A DNA stretch of 64,000 bases from Photobacterium gaetbulicola Gung47 (GTDB lineage Bacteria; Pseudomonadota; Gammaproteobacteria; Enterobacterales; Vibrionaceae), in assembly GCA_000940995.1 (NCBI GenBank), contig CP005974.1, positions 2,294,001 to 2,358,000 on the forward strand, in the 5' to 3' direction. Under the pieces are notes generated by a model, which saw only the letters and a program-made list of their open reading frames with translations, was not told the DNA's origin and ran no database searches. Shown here piece after piece: positions 26,493 to 35,892 of the stretch; the first letter of the stretch is position 1; the number at the start of each line of letters is the position of its first letter. The position numbers and the translations under genes were made by a program.

Positions 26493-28919
26493 CTAAGCCT
26501 TTCGGATTTCCACTAAGTTAGAATGCTGCGGATTACCTTTTGCCAAAGGAGAAGGCCGCTGTGTCGTCAGGGTGTTGATACATCCTCCGACATCGATTCC
26601 TTGCTTATTCGGTTGATACCAAGCCCCTTGCGGAACGGCGACAACCCCCGGAATGATCCGTGCAGTAACTTTCACTGGCATATGGATTTCACCGCGATCA
26701 TTAAACACCAGCACACGATCGCCTTGGATCAATCCCCGTGACTCGGCATCTACTGGGTTCATCCATACTTCATCTCGAACCGCTTCGCGAAGTTGCGGCA
26801 CATTATGGTAGGTAGAATGGGTTCTGCCTTTGGTATGGAAGCCAATCATCTGCAATGGGAACTGCTTCATGCGCTCAGGTTCACCCAAGCCTTCGAAACT
26901 CTCACAATACTCAGCAACAGCGGTGATCTTATCGCCCTCTGGCAACTCCCACGTATCGGCAATGTTTGCCAGGCGTTCAGAGTACATTTCAATTTTGCCT
27001 GACGGGGTCTTGAGTGGATTACCCTGCGGATCATCCCTGAAGGCTTTAAGCGCAATATGGTCTTCGGCCTTGGCCAGTTTGCGATCGATTACTCCCATGC
27101 CATCGGTTTTTGCAAACTCAGGTAGGTGCGGGTTACCCTTGCGCAGGTTGTGGTAACTGTGTGCAATCCATTCCTCGTAAGTCCGTCCTTCGGTAAAGGC
27201 GTCATAGGTCCCCATTTTCTTGGCAATATCGGCCAATACATCATAGGTCGGACGGTTGTCCCACAGTGGCTCTATCGCTGGCTGCAAGCGGGTCACATAA
27301 TGATAGGCCCCCGTCGCATAGGAGTTATCGATAAGATCACTGGTTTCCAAAGTCGTGACATCAGGCAACAAAATGTCGGCATAGCGCGCCGACGGGGTCA
27401 TATGGTGATCCCACACCATGATAAATTCACACATGGATTCATCCTGCAGTATTTCATGGGTTTTATTAAGATCCGAGTGCTGGTTCATGGTGACGTTGCT
27501 AGCAAAATGCCACAAGAACTTAATGTTGGTTTCCAGTTTGTCTTTGTTGCGAATAAAACTATTTTCTGCGGTCATTTCAGTCCCGCGGGTGATCGCATCT
27601 GTCCAGAGGAAGCAAGGGATCGATGTCTTCACCGGGTTGGCCGTGGCAAATCCGGGCACCGTATACTTAACACTACTGCCCCAGTTACCGGTATTGGTAC
27701 CTAGCTTACCAAATTGCTTGGTCATGACAGGCAGCATCATGATTGCCCGTGCCGATTGTTCACCGTTGGCGGTACGCTGCAGGCCCCACCCTTGTGAAAT
27801 CCACGCCGCATTAGCCCCAGCCATTTCCCTAGCCAATTGTTTTATCCTAATCGGTGAGATCCCGCATATCTGACTTGCCCACTCAGGCGTCTTTTCAATA
27901 CCGTCCGGCCCATTACCCATGATGTAATCTTTGTAGGAGGCATTCTCTGGTGCGGAGGCCGGCAGGGTACTGGCATCCCAACCAACACAATAGCGATTGA
28001 TAAACGCATCATCGGCTAATCCTTCAACAACCAAGGTATGGCCCAGCGCAGCAACCAGTGCCGCATCCGTACCCGGCTTGATTGGGATCCACTCGGCATC
28101 AAACGCGATGCTGCTGTCGGACATGCGGGGGTCAATAATGATGACCTTGGCATTGCTGCGCTTCAACGCTTCGAACGCTTCAGTAATCTGGCCCCCGCCA
28201 GACATACGGGTCTCTGCCAAGTTCTGGCAGAACATCACCACCAAATCTGAATGGGCAATATTGGAGATTAAACTGCCTTGGCCACTGCCATAAACATAAG
28301 GCTCGACCGTCGATATTTGCGCAGTCGAATAGGTACCGTGCTGCTCAAGGAATCCCCCCACCGTATTCAAGAAGCGTTTGTTGGCATTTCGACCAAGCAG
28401 GTTTGCCCCGGTAGAGCCCGAGCCATACTGGTAATAAATAGCTTCATTACCGTATTTCTCAATGGTGTACTTGAGCTTATCTGCAATAATCGTCGTTGCT
28501 TCATCCCAGCTGATACGCTGAAATTTCCCTTCACCACGCTTTCCGACCCGTTTCATCGGATACTTCAAGCGATCTGGGCTGTAGGTTTTCCATTTAACTG
28601 AGCGCCCTCGCAGACAAGGGCGGATCTGGTGCTGTCCCCATGCCGCATCATCAATCCCGCTCTCGGTCGAGATCTGGGTGACGACTCCATATTGGGTGTG
28701 CACTTTGAGCGGGCAGCGACTGCCGCAGTTTACCAAGCAAGCACTGTAGGTGATTTTTTCCGCTGACTCTTTCGCTGGAGCTTGCGCCTGCGCTGTACTA
28801 GAAAAAGGAAGTGGGACGCTCGCTGCAATTGCCGCCATCCCCCCAGCCTTGGCCGAATGCCCAAGAAATTGCCGACGAGACAATCCCTTCATGAAGGCCC
28901 TAAATTTATGACTATCCAT
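26493..28919 (-). CDS. dmsA: DMSO-reductase-type molybdoenzyme DmsA
   Basis: The protein (808 residues from ATG 28919) is the catalytic subunit of a bis-MGD S- or N-oxide reductase for anaerobic respiration. It has a twin-arginine signal (SRRQFLGHSAKAGG), the N-terminal FeS motif CLVNCGSRCPLKVH...CLRGRSVKWKTYSPDRLKYPMKR typical of DmsA, and the cofactor-binding C-terminal domain. I prefer the ATG at 28919 over GTG 28925 because AAGG then sits at proper spacing. The substrate could be DMSO, TMAO or another oxide. An FNR-like site and a large hairpin lie upstream. Confidence 0.92.
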   Translation of the reverse strand: MDSHKFRAFMKGLSRRQFLGHSAKAGGMAAIAASVPLPFSSTAQAQAPAKESAEKITYSACLVNCGSRCPLKVHTQYGVVTQISTESGIDDAAWGQHQIRPCLRGRSVKWKTYSPDRLKYPMKRVGKRGEGKFQRISWDEATTIIADKLKYTIEKYGNEAIYYQYGSGSTGANLLGRNANKRFLNTVGGFLEQHGTYSTAQISTVEPYVYGSGQGSLISNIAHSDLVVMFCQNLAETRMSGGGQITEAFEALKRSNAKVIIIDPRMSDSSIAFDAEWIPIKPGTDAALVAALGHTLVVEGLADDAFINRYCVGWDASTLPASAPENASYKDYIMGNGPDGIEKTPEWASQICGISPIRIKQLAREMAGANAAWISQGWGLQRTANGEQSARAIMMLPVMTKQFGKLGTNTGNWGSSVKYTVPGFATANPVKTSIPCFLWTDAITRGTEMTAENSFIRNKDKLETNIKFLWHFASNVTMNQHSDLNKTHEILQDESMCEFIMVWDHHMTPSARYADILLPDVTTLETSDLIDNSYATGAYHYVTRLQPAIEPLWDNRPTYDVLADIAKKMGTYDAFTEGRTYEEWIAHSYHNLRKGNPHLPEFAKTDGMGVIDRKLAKAEDHIALKAFRDDPQGNPLKTPSGKIEMYSERLANIADTWELPEGDKITAVAEYCESFEGLGEPERMKQFPLQMIGFHTKGRTHSTYHNVPQLREAVRDEVWMNPVDAESRGLIQGDRVLVFNDRGEIHMPVKVTARIIPGVVAVPQGAWYQPNKQGIDVGGCINTLTTQRPSPLAKGNPQHSNLVEIRKA

Positions 28920-28940
28920 TGCCACCGCCTTGATTAGATT

Positions 28941-28995
28941 AATATACCCAAGTGGCCTTAGCTGGCAAATTCTGCGCTGGCTACTTGGGTATATT
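28941..28995. repeat. Long hairpin in the dmsA leader
   Basis: AATATACCCAAGTGGCC (28941-28957) and GGCTACTTGGGTATATT (28979-28995) pair at 16 of 17 positions around a 21-base loop that can pair further (AGC/GCT, GCA/TGC). It lies 22-76 bp upstream of the dmsA start, within the presumed leader. It could be an RNA control element or a copy of a dispersed palindromic repeat. I saw no second copy in the window. Confidence 0.6.
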
Positions 28996-29029
28996 TAAAA
29001 TCAGAGTAAAGCGGTCTTGGTTATGAATA

Positions 29030-29043
29030 TTGACTAATATCAA
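29030..29043. promoter_or_regulatory. FNR-like site upstream of dmsA
   Basis: TTGACTAATATCAA matches the FNR consensus TTGAT-N4-ATCAA with one mismatch, 111-124 bp upstream of the dmsA start. Anaerobic activation by FNR is the usual control of dms operons. Confidence 0.6.
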
Positions 29044-29180
29044 TAGTTTTATCAGCACCCAAACACCTAACCATAAAGTGGTATTTCGATCACCAAGAGC
29101 AGCAGATATTCGCTCACAGAATATTTGATGTTAATCAGAAAAAATCGTAAACGAGAATGGTTAACCGTCTGATATATATA

Positions 29181-29212
29181 AAAAAGCAACCCAATGATAG
29201 GGTTGCTTTCTC
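29181..29212 (-). terminator. Rho-independent terminator of hrpA
   Basis: AAAGCAACCC and GGGTTGCTTT pair around AATGATA, with a T-run on the minus strand. The 28920-29241 gap otherwise holds the dms control region and no gene. Confidence 0.88.
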
Positions 29213-29241
29213 AATTAAGAACGGCCGTTAATTGTATTCAA

Positions 29242-32200
29242 TCAACAATCGTTAATCGCATTACGCACTCGTTTGTCCGATACCGGATAAGGCGTACCCA
29301 GCTGCTGGGCAAAGTAACTCACGCGAAGCTCTTCAATCATCCAACGGATCTCCTTCACCTTTTCCGGCACAGGTTGGCCCTTAGGGATCTTATTCAGCAG
29401 CTCCTTGTAATCCGAAACCACAGATTCGATCTTCATGATATGCATACGGTCTTTGTTCGGATCGATTGGCAGTTTCTCCATACGGCGCTCGATCGCACGC
29501 ATGTAACGGAGAATATCTGGCAACTTCTTCCAACCGCACTCAGTGGCAAAACCCTTAAAAATCAAGCCTTCGATCTGTGCCTTGATATCCGATAGCGCGA
29601 AGGCCATTGTCAAATCAACACGCCCTTTCAGCTTCTTGTTGATATTGAACGCTGTTGTCAGGATTTCTTCGACCTGTTTTGCAATATCAACCACAGTATC
29701 ACCCAGCTCGGCACGCACGTGCTCTTTGAGGGCTTCGAAAGCCTCAGGCTGCCATACCAAACCGCCCTTCTCTTCGATCAGCTTATCGACACCACAGGCA
29801 ATACAGTCATCGATCAAATCCATCACCCGGCCATAAGGGTTGAAGTACAGGCCCAACTTCGACTTATTCGGCAAGTTGGCGTGCAGGTATTTGATCGGTG
29901 AAGGCACATTCAACAATACCAAGCGGCGCTGGCCCTGTTGCATGGCGGTACGCTGCTCTTCTTCAGTTTCAAACAACTTGATGCCGACTGAATCTTTGTT
30001 ATCAACAATCGCGGGATAAGCTTTCACTTCGAAACCACCACGCTTCTGCTGGTAGCGCTCAGGCAGTTCGCCGAAGCTCCATGTCTTTAAGCCTTCCTGC
30101 TCGATATCATCATCCGCCACTTTGGACAGCGTTTCTTGCACCTTCTCTTTCAGGCCATCTTTCAGGCTGTAGAGATCTTTACTTTCGCGCAGCTTGCGGT
30201 TGCGATGGTCGACCACCCGATAAGTGATCTTCAAGTGATCCGGCACCTGTTCAAGGTTCCAGTCTTCTCGCAACACAGTGACACCCGAAATACGCTTGAG
30301 CTCTTTCTCCAGCGAGTCAAGCAGCGGCATTGCCATCGCCTCTGCACGGGCCAAGAAAGCATCCGCGTAGTTTGGCGCCGGGACAAAGTTGCGGCGAACA
30401 GGCTTCGGCAGCGATTTAATCAGAGCAACCACCAACTCTTGGCGCAAACCTGGGATCTGCCAGTCGAAACCATCTGGCTCAACCTGGTTGAGGATAGGCA
30501 GAGGAACATGCACGGTTACACCGTCACTATCTTCGCCCGGTTCGAACTGGTAGCTCAGCTTGAGCTTCAAGTTACCCTGGTGCCAGAAGTTTGGATAATC
30601 CAAATCGGTGACATGGCTAGCATCCCCCTTGAACAGCATTTCGCGTTCAAAATTCAGCAGCTCGGCATTTTCACGGGACGCCTTCTTCCACCACGTGTCG
30701 AAGTGACGGCCTGATACCACTGTGTGGTCAATGCGCTGATCATAGAAATTGAACAGCTCATCGTCATCAATCAGGATATCGCGACGGCGAGACTTATGCT
30801 CCAGCTCTTCAACTTCACGCAGCAGTTTACGGTTCTGCTGGTAGAATTTGTGCTTGGTGTCCCAGTCCCCTTCCACCAGCGCAGAGCGGATAAACAGCTC
30901 GCGTGAAATAACCGGGTCAATCTTGCCATAGTTGACCTTGCGCTTGGCAACAATCGGAATACCGTAAATCGTCACCTTCTCGAACGCGGCGACGGCGGCT
31001 TGTTTCTTCTCCCAATGCGGCTCGCTGTAACTACGCTTGAGTAGGTGCTCGGCTAAAGGCTCCACCCATTCCGGCTGGATCTTAGCGGCGATACGGCCCC
31101 ACAAGCGTGATGTTTCCACCAGCTCGGCCACCATGACCCACTTAGGCTGTTTCTTGAAAATGCCGGAGCCAGGGAAGATGTTAAAGCGTGCGTTGCGGGC
31201 CCCCTGGTACTCATTCTTTTCCTGATCTTTAAGACCAATATGCGAAAGCATACCGGCTAAAATCGCAGTATGAATACCTTGGTAGCTCGCTTCCTGCTCG
31301 TTGATGCGGAACTCAAGCTCTTTAACAACCTGGCTCACCTGATAGTAGATATCCTGCCACTCACGGACACGTAGGTAGTTCAGGTAGTCTTTCTTACACT
31401 GGCGGCGGAACTGGTTGCCAGACAACGCTTTTTGCTGCTCCTGAATGTAGTCCCACAAGTTTACGAACGTCACAAAGTCCGATTCTTTATCGTAGAAACG
31501 ACGGTGTTTTTCATCCGATGCTTGCTGCTTGTCAGAAGGACGCTCACGCGGGTCTTGAATAGACAATGCACACGCGATGATCATGACTTCACGCAGTGAG
31601 CCATGCTTAGGTGCTTCCAGCACCATGCGGGCCAGGCGCGGGTCAATTGGCAAACGGGCTAGCTGCCGGCCAATCGCAGACAGACGCTTGCGTGGATCTT
31701 TCGCCTTGGTGTTAATGGCTCCCAGCTCTTCGAGCAGGCGGATACCGTCTTGGATATTACGGTTATCCGGCGCTTCTACAAACGGGAAGGCTTGGATATC
31801 ACCAAGGCCAATCGCCGTCATCTGCAGGATGACCGATGCTAGGTTGGTACGCAGGATCTCCGGATCGGTAAACTCTGGACGAGACAGGAAGTCTTCTTCC
31901 GAGTACAGGCGAATACAAATACCTTCCGCGACACGACCACATCGACCTTTACGCTGGTTGGCACTCGCCTGCGAGATACGCTCGATAGGAAGGCGCTGAA
32001 CCTTTGTTCGGTAACTATAGCGACTGATCCGCGCAGTACCCGGGTCGATAACATACTTGATACCCGGCACTGTCAACGAGGTTTCGGCAACGTTGGTCGA
32101 CAGGACAATACGGCGCCCCGCATGAGACTGGAAGACACGGTTCTGCTCACCTGCGGACAACCGGGCGTAGAGCGGCAGGATTTCAGTATCCCGCAGCTTT

Positions 32201-33189
32201 CGCTTCTCTAACGCATCGGCGGTGTCGCGAATTTCACGCTCACCATTCATGAAGATCAGGATATCCCCCAGACCTTCATCACACAGTTCGTCCACCGCGT
32301 CAAAAATGGCCTGAAGCTGGTCGCGGTCGCTGTCCTCGCTGTCTTCAGATACCGGACGGTAACGCACCTCAACCGGATAAGTCCGACCCGACACTTCGAT
32401 GATCGGAGCATTATTGAAGTGTTTGGAGAATCGCTCTGGGTCGATCGTCGCCGAGGTAATGATAACCTTGAGATCAGGTCGCTTTGGCAGCAACTCGCGC
32501 AAGTAGCCCATGATAAAATCGATATTCAGGCTACGTTCGTGCGCCTCATCGATAATGATGGTGTCATACTGGTTCAAGAAGCGGTCATTCTGGATTTCCG
32601 CCAGCAAGATACCATCAGTCATCAGCTTGACCTGGCTGCGATCCGATACCTTGTCGTTGAATCGAACCTTATAGCCCACATACGAGCCCAGTTCGCACTC
32701 AAGCTCTTCGGCAATGCGGCTGGCCACAGAACGTGCCGCCAATCGACGTGGCTGGGTATGACCTATCATGCCCTTGGTACCAAGGCCAAGCTCCAAACAT
32801 ATTTTTGGCAGCTGGGTGGTCTTACCCGAACCGGTTTCACCAGCAACAATCACAACCTGGTTGTTCTTGATTGCTTCTGCGATATCGTCTTTTTTCTGGC
32901 TGACCGGCAAAAGTTCTGGGTAAGAAATGGTCGGACGCTGGGTGGTACGCATCTGAACGGTCTGCATCGATTTCGCGATATCTAGCGCGATTTCATCAAA
33001 CACAGCATGCTTTGCTTGTTCATTCTTGATTCTTGCCGCACCTTGCACGCGTTTGTGCAAACGAAACTGATCGCGCATCATGCAATCTTTAATCGCGGCT
33101 TTAAGTGTTTTCTCGTTGTTTAAAACGTTAGCCTGAGGAGTATTCGACTGAGTCAATGGAATTCCTGATAATTCAGCTGGGTATTTCAC
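29242..33189 (-). CDS. hrpA: ATP-dependent RNA helicase HrpA
   Basis: At 1315 residues this is a full-length HrpA, a DEAH-box helicase acting on structured mRNA and on collided or stalled ribosomes. Motifs in order include GETGSGKTTQLPKI (Walker A, about residue 115), DEAH (about 215), SATID, and QRKGRCGR (motif VI). These are followed by winged-helix/HA2 and OB-fold domains and the long C-terminal region specific to HrpA. It is monocistronic with its own terminator. A shorter paralogue, hrpB, lies about 2.7 kb away. Confidence 0.95.
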   Translation of the reverse strand: MKYPAELSGIPLTQSNTPQANVLNNEKTLKAAIKDCMMRDQFRLHKRVQGAARIKNEQAKHAVFDEIALDIAKSMQTVQMRTTQRPTISYPELLPVSQKKDDIAEAIKNNQVVIVAGETGSGKTTQLPKICLELGLGTKGMIGHTQPRRLAARSVASRIAEELECELGSYVGYKVRFNDKVSDRSQVKLMTDGILLAEIQNDRFLNQYDTIIIDEAHERSLNIDFIMGYLRELLPKRPDLKVIITSATIDPERFSKHFNNAPIIEVSGRTYPVEVRYRPVSEDSEDSDRDQLQAIFDAVDELCDEGLGDILIFMNGEREIRDTADALEKRKLRDTEILPLYARLSAGEQNRVFQSHAGRRIVLSTNVAETSLTVPGIKYVIDPGTARISRYSYRTKVQRLPIERISQASANQRKGRCGRVAEGICIRLYSEEDFLSRPEFTDPEILRTNLASVILQMTAIGLGDIQAFPFVEAPDNRNIQDGIRLLEELGAINTKAKDPRKRLSAIGRQLARLPIDPRLARMVLEAPKHGSLREVMIIACALSIQDPRERPSDKQQASDEKHRRFYDKESDFVTFVNLWDYIQEQQKALSGNQFRRQCKKDYLNYLRVREWQDIYYQVSQVVKELEFRINEQEASYQGIHTAILAGMLSHIGLKDQEKNEYQGARNARFNIFPGSGIFKKQPKWVMVAELVETSRLWGRIAAKIQPEWVEPLAEHLLKRSYSEPHWEKKQAAVAAFEKVTIYGIPIVAKRKVNYGKIDPVISRELFIRSALVEGDWDTKHKFYQQNRKLLREVEELEHKSRRRDILIDDDELFNFYDQRIDHTVVSGRHFDTWWKKASRENAELLNFEREMLFKGDASHVTDLDYPNFWHQGNLKLKLSYQFEPGEDSDGVTVHVPLPILNQVEPDGFDWQIPGLRQELVVALIKSLPKPVRRNFVPAPNYADAFLARAEAMAMPLLDSLEKELKRISGVTVLREDWNLEQVPDHLKITYRVVDHRNRKLRESKDLYSLKDGLKEKVQETLSKVADDDIEQEGLKTWSFGELPERYQQKRGGFEVKAYPAIVDNKDSVGIKLFETEEEQRTAMQQGQRRLVLLNVPSPIKYLHANLPNKSKLGLYFNPYGRVMDLIDDCIACGVDKLIEEKGGLVWQPEAFEALKEHVRAELGDTVVDIAKQVEEILTTAFNINKKLKGRVDLTMAFALSDIKAQIEGLIFKGFATECGWKKLPDILRYMRAIERRMEKLPIDPNKDRMHIMKIESVVSDYKELLNKIPKGQPVPEKVKEIRWMIEELRVSYFAQQLGTPYPVSDKRVRNAINDC

Positions 33190-33339
33190 AAAATTGCACG
33201 AATTCTACCACAACTCTGTGGTTTTGCGGCAAAAGAGAATATACCCCCCAAAACATGTAAGTTTTTTTAGCCATTGTTTGCAGCACTTTTATGTCTTCAG
33301 GTATTATTTTGTCGCAACTTCATACATAGAGTATAAAAA

Positions 33340-33873
33340 ATGAAAAAAACACTAGTTAGCCTTGCGCTAGCAGCAGTGGTGGCGTCACCTGCTTTTGCTA
33401 ACCAACCTGTTCAACTTTCAGTACCGGGCAACAACCTACCAGACGGTAATGTTCACGGTTTCCGCGCTTCCCTTCTATACGGGCAGACTCCATCTGTAAC
33501 AGGTTTCCAGCTACCTATGCTTGGCCTTGCGGAATCTCAGACTTTCAAAGGTTTGAGCTTCGGTATCCTGTTTGGTGCCAACCGCGTTACTGGCGACTCT
33601 ACCGGTGTTAAATTCGGTCTAGCGAACTGGAACGACAACACAGCGGCAGGTGCTGATATCGGTTTTGCCAACTACACTGGCAGCCAATTCACTGGTCTTC
33701 AGTTCGGTGCCCTGAACTACGCAGGTAGCCTAAACGGTCTTCAGCTTGGTTTCATCAACGCCACAGACCGCATCGAAAAAGGTGTTCAGATTGGTCTGAT
33801 CAACTACGACAAATCTGGTACTTTCATCAGCAAAGACATCCCGGTATTCCCAATTATCAACGCCCGCTTCTAA
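33340..33873 (+). CDS. VC2662-like surface repeat protein
   Basis: The 177-residue exported protein has a signal peptide (1-20, ending SPAFA). The body consists of short repeats of the form GLxFGxxN/GxQIGLIN (GLSFGILFGANR, FGLANWND, GLQFGALNYAG, GLQLGFINATD, GVQIGLINYD), giving a beta-solenoid-like or outer-membrane fold. This resembles the VC2662 family of Vibrio. The C-terminal phenylalanine (NARF) fits outer-membrane insertion. The first codon stretch has a poor but usable ribosome site. Function is unknown. Confidence 0.8.
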   Translation: MKKTLVSLALAAVVASPAFANQPVQLSVPGNNLPDGNVHGFRASLLYGQTPSVTGFQLPMLGLAESQTFKGLSFGILFGANRVTGDSTGVKFGLANWNDNTAAGADIGFANYTGSQFTGLQFGALNYAGSLNGLQLGFINATDRIEKGVQIGLINYDKSGTFISKDIPVFPIINARF

Positions 33874-33901
33874 TCCAGAACACGGTTGGTTCGATATTTG
33901 T

Positions 33902-33936
33902 AGCCTGGGGCCCAGCTCCAGGCTGCTTTTCTTTTC
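33902..33936 (+). terminator. Rho-independent terminator of the VC2662-like gene
   Basis: AGCCTGG (33902-33908) pairs with CCAGGCT (33918-33924), followed by GCTTTTCTTTTC. Confidence 0.8.
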
Positions 33937-34107
33937 CCCTGCGGCGCATCAGGCTATATGTAGTCCAAGCCCTAAGATTTCCCCTCGTCACTCCTGAGCT
34001 TTTTTATTAATCGTTGCTGACTAAACATCCAATTAAACTGTGACCAAGGAACTCCCAGCCCTTCGGAGGAGTCTTATACTTAATAAAAGTGAAATTTGAG
34101 GCACAGC

Positions 34108-34569
34108 ATGTTCAAACAATTACGTACTATTTTCCGCCAAGTCATGAATGAAGGAACGGGTGGCGGCGCTGTCGATACCCCGACCCTCCACCTCTCAATG
34201 GCATGTTTGCTGTGCGAAGTCTCTAACGCCGATCACAGTGACGATCCCAGAGAGCTGCAGGCCAAACGCCACCAACTCGTTAACCTGCTCGATATCAGCG
34301 AAGAAAACGCCGATGCGCTTATCGAAAAAGCGCTTATGCAGAGCAAATCGTCGGTTTCCCTGTACGACTTTACCAGCAAACTACGCTCGCTCGAGCCAGA
34401 ACAGCGCTTCGAACTCATCGAAGCCATGTGGCAAGTCGCATACGCCGATGATGTGTTGGACCCGATGGAAGAAGCAGTGATTCGCCAAGTGGCCGAACTG
34501 ATCTATGTCGACCACTCCGAGTTTATCCGGGCGAAGATAGCGGTGCAAAATAGCTTTATGGAAAATTAA
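34108..34569 (+). CDS. TerB-like (tellurite-resistance/DjlA-type) protein
   Basis: A 153-residue cytoplasmic helical protein with a TerB-like layout: two halves each with an acidic metal-binding-like motif (CEVSNADHSDDPRE and WQVAYADDVLDPMEEAVIRQV). TerB-like domains occur in stress and tellurite-resistance proteins, but single-domain members have no known role. I chose ATG 34108, with TTGAGG just upstream; a TTG four codons earlier is less likely. Terminator follows. Confidence 0.82.
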   Translation: MFKQLRTIFRQVMNEGTGGGAVDTPTLHLSMACLLCEVSNADHSDDPRELQAKRHQLVNLLDISEENADALIEKALMQSKSSVSLYDFTSKLRSLEPEQRFELIEAMWQVAYADDVLDPMEEAVIRQVAELIYVDHSEFIRAKIAVQNSFMEN

Positions 34570-34593
34570 TCTTCCCCTTCAGAAGAGAAAAAT

Positions 34594-34622
34594 AAAAAGC
34601 CAGACATCAGTCTGGCTTTTTT
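34594..34622. terminator. Convergent terminator after the TerB-like gene
   Basis: AAAAAGCCAGAC-atcag-TCTGGCTTTTTT, with T-runs on both strands, lies in the convergent gap. Confidence 0.92.
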
Positions 34623-34645
34623 GGCTATTGGTCAATGTTCAAGCA

Positions 34646-35704
34646 TCATAGCAAACTATTGCGAATAAACTCACTCAATTCGCCATAATGCTCATTCGAC
34701 TCCGGTGTGCCCAATGCGACAATATAATCCGCGTGTGACTGCCCTTCATAAACATTCAGCTCCGCATCAGCCCCTGCTCGCTTGAGCTCTCTGTGAAGTC
34801 GGACCGTGTCACTCAACAACAAGTCTCGTGTCCCGGTGATCAGATATACCGCAGGAAAGTTATCAAAACTGCCATAAATTGGTGAGACAACAGGATCATT
34901 CAGTTCGAGCTCGCCCACGTAAGCATCGACCATTGCCGAAGACATTCCGCGCCAACTGCCGAGAATATGATCGAGGCCTTCATTAATGAATCGGCTATCA
35001 CCTGTCATGGTCATATCGACACCTGGCGTCCCCACATACAGCGCAGACGGTGTGGCTATACGCTGCGAGTTCATCTCCTGCGTAGCAAGTACGCTTAATG
35101 AACCACCCGCAGATGTACCTCCCATGACCATAGTGTCAGCATTACGTGTTTTTAGCAGCTCCTTCCAGACATTGATGATGTCGTTGCGAGCAGCCGGGGC
35201 TGGGAATTCAGGCGCTTTTCTGTAATCAATTGCCAGCGCAGGAATTTGTGTCTGGGTAGCAATGAGCATTGCTTCCGTTGCTGATGCCAGACCACTGTTC
35301 AGCATATATGCCCCGCCCTGGACGGCAACAAATAGCTTATCTTCCAACTCTGGGGCAACTGTTTTAGGGGTGATCCAGTAGACACCAACTCCAGCGACCG
35401 TGCCTTTTTCGATCTTCACTTCCAAATCATTCGCGAGTTTAGCCGCTCTTTCAATTGCAACCTGGTCTCGAGCCTCAATCATTTTGCGCCACTCAGCATT
35501 GGTTGCTGGAATATTCTTCTCCAGCGCAGTCAAATCTGGCGCCGGAATAGTCTTAGAAAATTCGTAGAACTCTGAACTCACTGCTGTCGAAAGTGGCACT
35601 GGGTTAGTCGAAAGAGATAAATTATTCTTATCCTCATTTGCCATCACGCCCGAGGCCAGAACACTTGATGCTAACAGTGACAGAACAATGCTACGTATCT
35701 TCAT
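34646..35704 (-). CDS. Secreted alpha/beta hydrolase, hormone-sensitive-lipase type
   Basis: The 352-residue protein has a signal peptide (1-22, ending VMANE). The catalytic triad is the nucleophile Ser in GGTSAGGSL (about residue 198), Asp in TGTRDLLL and His in GQSHADY near the C-terminus. The oxyanion block is VQGGAYMLNSG and the strand-turn is LAIDYRKAPEFPAPA. Such enzymes hydrolyse short-chain esters. The first motif has QGG rather than HGG, a minor variant. It is monocistronic; its substrate is unknown. Confidence 0.85.
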   Translation of the reverse strand: MKIRSIVLSLLASSVLASGVMANEDKNNLSLSTNPVPLSTAVSSEFYEFSKTIPAPDLTALEKNIPATNAEWRKMIEARDQVAIERAAKLANDLEVKIEKGTVAGVGVYWITPKTVAPELEDKLFVAVQGGAYMLNSGLASATEAMLIATQTQIPALAIDYRKAPEFPAPAARNDIINVWKELLKTRNADTMVMGGTSAGGSLSVLATQEMNSQRIATPSALYVGTPGVDMTMTGDSRFINEGLDHILGSWRGMSSAMVDAYVGELELNDPVVSPIYGSFDNFPAVYLITGTRDLLLSDTVRLHRELKRAGADAELNVYEGQSHADYIVALGTPESNEHYGELSEFIRNSLL

Positions 35705-35892
35705 TTTTTACACCTATGCAAATAGTAATAAAGGCATTCCTTAATGCGATGGGTGTAATCTACGTAAGTTCATGAATAGATAATATGAATTAGAGAAATT
35801 CAGTTCTGATCAAATCCATTCAACTTACTGAATTTCTCATATGGCACTCAGAGCAACATCATCGGAGCTTGTGGTTTCATTAAACAACCGCT

